DNA of 8,060 nucleotides, from the NCBI GenBank assembly GCA_900553705.1, contig USEK01000061.1, forward strand, positions 1-8,060, read 5' to 3'. The translations under genes and the position numbers were made by a program. Source of the stretch: an uncultured Collinsella sp. GTDB lineage: Bacteria > Actinomycetota > Coriobacteriia > Coriobacteriales > Coriobacteriaceae. The notes below the pieces were generated by a model. The model saw nothing but the letters and a program-made list of their open reading frames with translations. It did no database searches and was not told where the DNA came from. Each line of letters begins with the position of its first letter. Positions within the stretch are counted from its first letter, which is position 1. Below are positions 1 to 4,351 of the stretch, piece after piece.

Positions 1-46
1 TACACTCGACTAGTCGTCGGCAGCGTCAGATGTGTATAAGAGACAG
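1..46 (+). other. Illumina Nextera adapter (sequencing artefact), not genomic DNA
   Basis: Bases 14-27 are the Nextera Read-1 overhang (TCGTCGGCAGCGTC) and 28-46 are the 19-base Tn5 mosaic end (AGATGTGTATAAGAGACAG). Bases 1-5 (TACAC) match the end of the P5 primer, and bases 6-13 (TCGACTAG) sit exactly where the i5 index belongs; from memory this is Nextera index S513. The order P5 end, index, Read-1, mosaic end is that of a finished library molecule. It therefore comes from read-through of a short insert left untrimmed before assembly. It cuts pstB and would add six false residues (LSLIHI) to its translation. Confidence 0.98.
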
Positions 47-436
47 CACCATGCCCACGCGCTGGCGCAAACGGCAGATGTCGTAATCGCCCAGGATATC
101 TTGACCATCGAGCGCAATCTTGCCCTCGATGCGGCAATCCTTGATGCCGTCGTTCATGCGGTTAAAGCAGCGCAGCAACGTGGACTTTCCGCAGCCCGAA
201 GGCCCGATAAACGAGGTGATCTGCTTGTCGCGGATCTTGATATTCACGTCCTTGAGCGCATGATGGTCGCCATAGAACAGGTCGAGGCCCTCGACGTCGA
301 TGCGCGTCGGCGAGGCGGCAAGATCCTCTGCCGTGGGGCGAGTCGCATCCCCAACCTCGCGCTCGTACGCGGCCTCGGCCTGCGCTTTCATGAGTTCTTC
401 AAGCTCCGTGGGCTCCACAGCCGCAGCAGCCGTCAT
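47..436 (-). CDS. pstB: PstB, phosphate ABC transporter ATP-binding protein (3' end missing)
   Basis: Cytoplasmic ATPase that powers the high-affinity phosphate importer PstSCAB. The 130 residues present carry the family's start of fold: FYGDHHAL (residues 54-61), Walker A GPSGCGKST (78-86), then LLRCFNRMND and a segment ending RVGMV. In PstB the Q-loop (FQKPTPFP) follows directly, so it, the signature motif and Walker B are lost at the adapter junction. The start is ATG at 436, with GGAGG eight bases upstream; a GTG at 451 would overlap that ribosome site. About 45 acidic, Ala/Glu-rich residues precede the ATPase core, more than in E. coli PstB. It lies 103 bases downstream of the sensor kinase gene on the same strand. 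The genes for the permeases PstC and PstA are not upstream as is usual, and phoU, a common next gene, would be beyond the contig end. Confidence 0.93.
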
Positions 437-451
437 ACCGCATACCTCCAC

Positions 452-478
452 ATCGATATCAATTCAGCAGTATCGATA
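452..478 (-). repeat. Short direct repeat in the pstB leader (possible operator)
   Basis: The heptamer ATCGATA occurs at 452-458 and 472-478, a 20-base period close to two helical turns. It lies between the candidate pstB promoter and the ribosome site. OmpR-class regulators bind direct repeats, so it could be a regulator site, but ATCGATA is close to palindromic and AT-rich. Chance occurrence is quite possible. Confidence 0.25.
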
Positions 479-490
479 GTAGAAATCGCG

Positions 491-518
491 GCTCATATGC
501 ACGTGAGCGCATTGTCAA
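491..518 (-). promoter_or_regulatory. Candidate pstB promoter with an overlapping 18-base dyad
   Basis: Reading leftward, a perfect -35 TTGACA (518-513) is followed after 15 bases by TATGAG (497-492, four of six matches to the -10). The spacer is short, which suggests dependence on an activator. Bases 491-508 form an interrupted dyad, GCTCA..TGCA..TGAGC, overlapping the -10. I see no terminator between the kinase stop and this site, so pstB could use both this promoter and read-through. No actinobacterial PHO box (GTTCACC repeats) is visible. Confidence 0.4.
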
Positions 519-539
519 GTGTTTGTAAGGGCACGCTGG

Positions 540-1778
540 CTATGCGGCGGGCAGCTCGATGGTGAATATCGTGTGTTCGGGCGTCGATTCACATGCAACG
601 GTACCGCCGTGTGCCGCGATGATCTCCTTGGCAATAGCAAGGCCCAGACCGGCACCACCGCGATTGGTCGCACGCGCCGCATCCAGGCGATAGAACTTCT
701 CAAAGATCACCTTGAGCTTAGCCGCAGGGATAGGATCGCCCTGATTGATAAAGCGCACGCGCACGCCGCCATCGTCTTGGCGCCCGGCCTCGATCGTGAT
801 AGTCGAGCCCTCATAGCTATAGGCGACGGCGTTTTTCATGATGTTGTTAAACACGCGGGCCATCTTGTCGCCATCCACGAGCACCGTCAGGTCCTCGCGA
901 ATATCAACTTGGACTTCCTTATGCTGCTCGTTGAGGATGGGATAGAACTCGTCAGTCACCTGAGCCAGCAGCAACCCCAGATCAACATAGCCGCGCGTGA
1001 GCACGATATCGTGGAAGTCAAAGCGCGTGATATCGAAGAACTCTTCGATGAGTGCATCGAGCCGGTGCGCCTTGTCGAGCGCCACGCCCGTAAAGTGCGT
1101 ACGTTGCTCAACCGGCAGCTCGGGAGCCTCTTGCAGCAGCGAAAGATAGCCCACCACGCTGGCAAGCGGGGTGCGCAGGTCATGTGCCAAGTACGTGACC
1201 AGATCGTCCTTGCGATGCGACTCGTCACGCAGAGCTTGCTGCACCTTGCGCTCACGGTCACGCACGCGGTTAAGGGCGCCCTCGGCCTCCAAGAAGTCGC
1301 CGTCGATGTTGTCCCAGGTGTCGGGGTGATCGATCAGGCGATCTTGAATACGAGCGGCCAGCACACAATCGGCATGCTGCTCGCCCTGCTCGTAGCCCTG
1401 GTAGTACAGGGCGCGGCCGCACAAGAACAGCACGCACACGGCAAGCGCCAGCACAAAGCCAAGCATGTTGAATACAAAGCCGGCATCGAACAGCACCGGC
1501 CCTTCAATGCCGCCGAGCGCCATGGCGCCAATCGCCAACGTCATGGCCCACGCGGCGCCGCCAATCACCACGCAGCGGCGAACGATTTCGAATCGATCGA
1601 TCAGCAAAAAGCCGATAAGCAGCACCGCCAAGATTCCGGCGATGTTATCGATGCCAATCAGCAGCAGGCTCAGCAAAAAGAGCAGCACCGTTGCAAGCGC
1701 GCGGTTGTCGACGACCGACCTCACGTATTCAAAGAGTCGATCGGGCACCTCGAATGCCTGCCTATCGTCTTTTGTCAT
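540..1778 (-). CDS. VanS-like membrane sensor histidine kinase
   Basis: Sensor kinase of a two-component system, 412 residues. A cytoplasmic N-terminus is followed by four predicted membrane helices (about 28-43, 46-61, 70-88, 101-120) joined by very short loops, so there is no large outside sensing domain and no clear HAMP domain. A charged helical linker (about 165-190) leads to the H-box AHDLRTPL with phospho-accepting His199. The ATPase part has the N-box NNIMKNA (Asn316), FEKFYRLD and the G2 box GGAGLGLAI (374-382). The G1 box reads NQGDP, with Asn in place of the usual Asp. The H-box surroundings, DEFYP, and the block from FEKFYRLD to GGAGLGLAIAKEI are typical of VanS proteins. I chose ATG 1778 because GGGGAA lies six bases upstream; GTG 1784 abuts that site. 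The start is 25 bases after the regulator stop, so the two are cotranscribed. PhoR is an alternative name given the neighbouring pstB. Confidence 0.9.
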   Translation of the reverse strand: MTKDDRQAFEVPDRLFEYVRSVVDNRALATVLLFLLSLLLIGIDNIAGILAVLLIGFLLIDRFEIVRRCVVIGGAAWAMTLAIGAMALGGIEGPVLFDAGFVFNMLGFVLALAVCVLFLCGRALYYQGYEQGEQHADCVLAARIQDRLIDHPDTWDNIDGDFLEAEGALNRVRDRERKVQQALRDESHRKDDLVTYLAHDLRTPLASVVGYLSLLQEAPELPVEQRTHFTGVALDKAHRLDALIEEFFDITRFDFHDIVLTRGYVDLGLLLAQVTDEFYPILNEQHKEVQVDIREDLTVLVDGDKMARVFNNIMKNAVAYSYEGSTITIEAGRQDDGGVRVRFINQGDPIPAAKLKVIFEKFYRLDAARATNRGGAGLGLAIAKEIIAAHGGTVACESTPEHTIFTIELPAA

Positions 1779-1803
1779 ATCCACTTCCCCACCATCAAAG
1801 GCG

Positions 1804-2499
1804 CTATTCGATTATGTAGCCGACGCCCCAGACGTTTTTGATAAAGCGCGGCTTTTGTGCGTCGTCGCCGATCTTTTCGCGCAGGTGGCGAATGTGCACC
1901 ATCACCGTATTGTTGGAGCCGGGCATAAAGTCCTCGTTCCACACCGCGCGGAACAGGTCCTCCACGGCCGCCACGCTGCCGCGATGCTCGACCAGATACA
2001 GCAAGATGGAATACTCGATGGGCGTGAGGCGAACCGGTGAACCGTCCACTGTCACGGAACGAGCATCGCGGTTGATCTCCAGGCCGTCGAGCTGGAGGGT
2101 CAGCGACTCGGCCGCCTGTGCGCGGCTACCGTAGCTGGTGTAGCGGCGAAGTTGAGCGTGCACGCGCGCGATGAGCTCCAGCGGACGGAACGGCTTAACC
2201 ACGTAATCGTCCGCGCCAAGCGAAAGACCCTCGATCTTGTCTTGCTGGGCATCGCGCGCCGTCAGCATGATCACGGGATAGGTATGGCTGGAACGGATCG
2301 TACGCAGCAGCTCAAACCCATCGATATCGGGCAGCATGACATCCAGCAGCGCCAGATCGAACTCCTGCTCCAAGATTGCCTTGGCCGCATCGGCCCCGCT
2401 ATAGGCAATCTGGACATCAAAGCCCTCTTTTGTAAGGTAGATACCAACCAAGTCGGCGATGGCCTTTTCGTCATCAACTACCAAAATGCGCTCGTTCAT
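1804..2499 (-). CDS. VanR-like response regulator, OmpR/PhoB family
   Basis: Transcription factor activated by the kinase encoded just downstream; 231 residues, full length. The receiver domain (about 1-115) has the acidic pair D9/D10, phospho-acceptor D53 in LALLDVMLP, switch residues T80 and Y99, and K102 in KPFRPLELIARV. The C-terminal winged helix (about 130-231) has the end SNNTVMVHIRHLREKIGDD followed by WGVGYIIE. The stretches TYPVIMLTARD, FRPLELIARVHAQLRRY and SNNTVMVHIRHLREK are close to VanR of enterococci, more so than to PhoB. The start ATG has GAGGAG five bases upstream. It is the first gene of its operon and starts 197 bases from the divergent carboxypeptidase gene. No vanH, vanA/B or vanX homologue is in the window, so similarity to VanR does not imply glycopeptide resistance. 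Confidence 0.93.
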   Translation of the reverse strand: MNERILVVDDEKAIADLVGIYLTKEGFDVQIAYSGADAAKAILEQEFDLALLDVMLPDIDGFELLRTIRSSHTYPVIMLTARDAQQDKIEGLSLGADDYVVKPFRPLELIARVHAQLRRYTSYGSRAQAAESLTLQLDGLEINRDARSVTVDGSPVRLTPIEYSILLYLVEHRGSVAAVEDLFRAVWNEDFMPGSNNTVMVHIRHLREKIGDDAQKPRFIKNVWGVGYIIE

Positions 2500-2519
2500 G
2501 CGTGCTCCTCTCGCGCTCC

Positions 2520-2548
2520 ATTATGCCCGAGGCGACGCATGCCACACA
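2520..2548 (-). promoter_or_regulatory. Candidate promoter of the regulator-kinase operon
   Basis: Reading leftward, CATAAT (2525-2520) matches five of six bases of the -10 consensus. It would start transcription near 2513, about 13 bases before the ATG and just before the ribosome site. At a 17-base spacing the -35 position reads TGTGTG (2548-2543), which is poor. A good -10 with a poor -35 is usual for promoters needing an activator, and the dyad at 2559-2585 lies directly upstream. Confidence 0.5.
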
Positions 2549-2558
2549 CAACAAGCGT

Positions 2559-2585
2559 GGGTGATTAAGTCGGCCTTAAGCACCC
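2559..2585. promoter_or_regulatory. Large dyad between divergent genes, candidate operator
   Basis: Arms GGGTGATTAAG (2559-2569) and CTTAAGCACCC (2575-2585) are complementary at 10 of 11 positions around a five-base centre, TCGGC. CACAA (2547-2551) and TTGTG (2586-2590) can extend the symmetry across a bulge. It has no T-run and sits between divergent genes, so a regulator site fits better than a terminator. It is just upstream of the -35 position for the regulator operon and about 45 bases upstream of the candidate carboxypeptidase -35. Confidence 0.55.
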
Positions 2586-2628
2586 TTGTGCCCGTTCGGG
2601 CGCGGATGTGGGCCACGCACGCACGCGA

Positions 2629-2657
2629 TGATCGCCGACGCCGGCAAACGATATACT
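2629..2657 (+). promoter_or_regulatory. Candidate promoter of the carboxypeptidase gene
   Basis: TATACT (2652-2657) matches five of six bases of the -10. The -35 position 17 bases upstream (2629-2634) is TGATCG, a poor match. An 11-base dyad GCGAT-G-ATCGC (2625-2635) covers that -35 region and could be a regulator site. Transcription from here would begin near 2664 and give a leader of about 33 bases before GTG 2697. This would exclude the upstream TTG 2586 and ATG 2628 as starts. Confidence 0.4.
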
Positions 2658-2696
2658 CTAGTTCCAGAAGAGACCATCCCGTCGAAAGCGAAATCC

Positions 2697-4037
2697 GTGA
2701 AGTCCCTCACCTCTTTTGCAAAGCGCTCAGCCCAGCTTGCCGCCGGCTTTGTCTGCGCTATCGCCCTTGCCGCTGGCGTGCCCACCGTCGCCGGCGCCCA
2801 AGTGCTCACGACCGACAATGTTTGCGGCAAAACCGCCGATGCGCGCGGCATCACGGCCGAAAACCTGCCCGATATCGATGCGACCAATGCCCTCGTCATG
2901 GGCAAAGACGGCACCGTCTACTATGCCCGTGGCGCCGATGAGCAGGTCAAGATCGCCTCGATCACCAAGGTCATGACCGCGATCCTAACCGTCGAGAATT
3001 GCAAGATGGACGAGAAGGTCACGGTAAGCAACGCCGCAGCCACCGTGGGTAATTCGACCGCCGGCTTGCTCGAAGGCGACGAGCTTACCGTGGAGCAGGC
3101 ACTGCGCGGCCTGATGATTCCCTCGGGCAACGACGCCGCCATCGTGCTCGCCGAATATGTGGGCAAGAAGATCGACCCTAAGACCAAAGACGCCGAGGCC
3201 ACATTTGTGAAGGCCATGAACGAGCGCGCTAAGAAGCTCGGCTGCACCGGTACGCTTTTTGAAAACCCGCATGGTCTGGACTTTGATGAGTGGGCTGGCG
3301 ATATGCACTCAACCGCACATGACGTAGCGCTAATGATGCAGAAGGCCATGAAAAACGACACGATCCGCGAGGTCGTAGCGAGCGAGGATTCTTGGATCGA
3401 GGTCACGGGCGCCGACGGCACCGACCATTCGCACTCCATGGACACGCATAACTATTTGCTGGGCCAAGATGGCAACATCGGTGGCAAGACCGGCACCACC
3501 GACGATGCAGGCTATTGCTTTACGAGTGCCTACAACCGCGATGGCGACGAGATCTACACCGTCGTTTTGAACTCCACCACCACCGACCAGCGCTTTACCG
3601 ATACCGCAACCCTTGCCAATTGGTACTACGGTCACAAGGTGACGGTCGCGATCGCCAACACGCAGGAAAAGACCGCCAACGGCAACCCGCTTATGGCGCG
3701 CATTGGCCAAACCGACTGGACGGATAAGACGATCGACGCCACACTCGCCGATCCTACGGCGCAAGCGACCGTGTTTTCCCTTGCCGGCGAGGTGACCGAA
3801 AAGGTTAGCTACGACGATCTTTCGGGCACGGTGCATGTGGGCGACAAGGTGGGCAGCGTTACGCTCAAGCAGGACGACACCAAGATCGCCGTCATGGACC
3901 TAGTTGCCGACGAGGAAGGTGCAGGGCCGAATCCCATTGAATGGCTCCTTGTGAAGCTCGATCGCTTGGGCCGCCGCATCGACAACCGGCCACTCACGGC
4001 AGAGAGCGAGACCGTAGCCAAGGCACCCGAGGTGTAG
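2697..4037 (+). CDS. D-alanyl-D-alanine carboxypeptidase, serine type (PBP5/DacA-like, peptidase family S11)
   Basis: Penicillin-binding enzyme that removes the terminal D-Ala from peptidoglycan pentapeptides outside the membrane and so limits cross-linking. From GTG 2697 it has 446 residues. The signal peptide is basic (MKSLTSFAKR), then hydrophobic to about 30, with likely cleavage after AGA (residue 34). All three active-site motifs are present: SITK (Ser88 nucleophile, Lys91), SGN (143-145) and KTGT (264-267). A C-terminal beta-rich part follows (about 315-405), then PIEWLLVKLDRLGRRIDN (413-430), which could be the amphipathic membrane anchor of PBP5-type enzymes. The frame is open from TTG 2586 and ATG 2628, but only the GTG start puts the signal peptide at the N-terminus; its ribosome site is weak. 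It is divergent from the VanRS-like pair, which may control it, and has its own terminator. It is not the metallo-enzyme VanY. Confidence 0.93.
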   Translation: MKSLTSFAKRSAQLAAGFVCAIALAAGVPTVAGAQVLTTDNVCGKTADARGITAENLPDIDATNALVMGKDGTVYYARGADEQVKIASITKVMTAILTVENCKMDEKVTVSNAAATVGNSTAGLLEGDELTVEQALRGLMIPSGNDAAIVLAEYVGKKIDPKTKDAEATFVKAMNERAKKLGCTGTLFENPHGLDFDEWAGDMHSTAHDVALMMQKAMKNDTIREVVASEDSWIEVTGADGTDHSHSMDTHNYLLGQDGNIGGKTGTTDDAGYCFTSAYNRDGDEIYTVVLNSTTTDQRFTDTATLANWYYGHKVTVAIANTQEKTANGNPLMARIGQTDWTDKTIDATLADPTAQATVFSLAGEVTEKVSYDDLSGTVHVGDKVGSVTLKQDDTKIAVMDLVADEEGAGPNPIEWLLVKLDRLGRRIDNRPLTAESETVAKAPEV

Positions 4038-4061
4038 GGTCGAAGAACAATACGCTCGCTG

Positions 4062-4094
4062 AAAGGAGGTGTCCGAAAGGACGCCTCCTTTTTT
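4062..4094 (+). terminator. Rho-independent terminator of the carboxypeptidase gene
   Basis: AAAGGAGGTGTCC (4062-4074) pairs over 13 positions, with one T-G wobble, to GGACGCCTCCTTT (4079-4091) around a GAAA tetraloop. The T-run continues to 4094. It starts 24 bases after the TAG stop. Confidence 0.95.
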
Positions 4095-4096
4095 GA

Positions 4097-4114
4097 GGGT
4101 TCGAATCCCCAGCT
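4097..4114 (+). repeat. T-arm fragment of tRNA-Ser in inverted orientation
   Basis: The 18 bases GGGTTCGAATCCCCAGCT equal the T-arm and start of the 3' acceptor strand of tRNA-Ser, but on the opposite strand from that gene (the matching part of the gene is 4177-4194). No further tRNA sequence surrounds it. It sits between the two facing terminators. A leftward transcript running past the tRNA-Ser terminator would carry its perfect complement. Confidence 0.8.
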
Positions 4115-4128
4115 AACGTGGTTCAACT

Positions 4129-4154
4129 AAAAAAGGGCCCCTTTCGGAACCCTT
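4129..4154 (-). terminator. Rho-independent terminator of tRNA-Ser
   Basis: Reading leftward, AAGGGTTCC (4154-4146) pairs with GGGGCCCTT (4141-4133), with two G-T wobbles, around a GAAA tetraloop. A run of T reaches 4129. It starts about 15 bases after the encoded CCA. Confidence 0.9.
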
Positions 4155-4168
4155 CTTTAAAGTCTTAC

Positions 4169-4259
4169 TGGCGGAGAGCTGGGGATTCGAACCCCAGATG
4201 CCCTTTTGGGGCATACTCGCTTAGCAGGCGAGCACCTTCGGCCTCTCGGTCAGCTCTCC
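4169..4259 (-). tRNA. tRNA-Ser, anticodon GCT
   Basis: A 91-base gene including an encoded CCA (4171-4169). The acceptor strands GGAGAGC and GCTCTCC pair over seven bases with discriminator G. The anticodon arm CTCGC-CTGCTAA-GCGAG gives GCT, reading AGC and AGT. A long variable arm, typical of class II serine tRNAs, has a stem around CCAAAA. The T-arm CTGGGGTTCGAATCCCCAG is complete. It is followed by its own terminator. The synthetase that charges it, serS, is about 3.6 kb away in the same window. Confidence 0.98.
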
Positions 4260-4273
4260 GTAACAGCCGTTCT

Positions 4274-4302
4274 ATAGTAACCAAACAGCCAAGGATGGGC
4301 AA
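4274..4302 (-). promoter_or_regulatory. Candidate promoter of tRNA-Ser
   Basis: Reading leftward, TTGCCC (4302-4297), a 17-base spacer and TACTAT (4279-4274) match four of six bases each. Transcription would start near 4267, eight bases before the mature tRNA. The stretch from here to the 813-residue gene's stop (4303-4351) shows no convincing terminator for that gene. Confidence 0.5.
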
Positions 4303-4351
4303 GAGGAAATTTTCTAATTGCCTAGCATCCTTTCCCCCTTGGAGGCTTCGC

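Noticed and set aside
437..451. GTG at 451 as pstB start
   Set aside because: It overlaps the GGAGG ribosome site that serves ATG 436 at a proper distance.
437..539. PHO box before pstB
   Set aside because: No GTTCACC-like direct repeats are present; only the ATCGATA pair and the dyad are visible.
519..1841. Long rightward open frame of 440 codons opposite the kinase gene
   Set aside because: It is the antisense shadow of the histidine kinase, low in sequence complexity and rich in His/Gln, with no known motif; the minus strand carries all kinase boxes.
540..2499. Vancomycin-resistance operon
   Set aside because: Only the regulator pair resembles VanRS; no ligase, dehydrogenase, dipeptidase or VanY is present, and the neighbouring carboxypeptidase is a serine enzyme.
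4097..4114. A second tRNA gene on the plus strand
   Set aside because: Only a T-arm sequence is present; the preceding bases are the carboxypeptidase terminator and no acceptor or anticodon arm can be formed.
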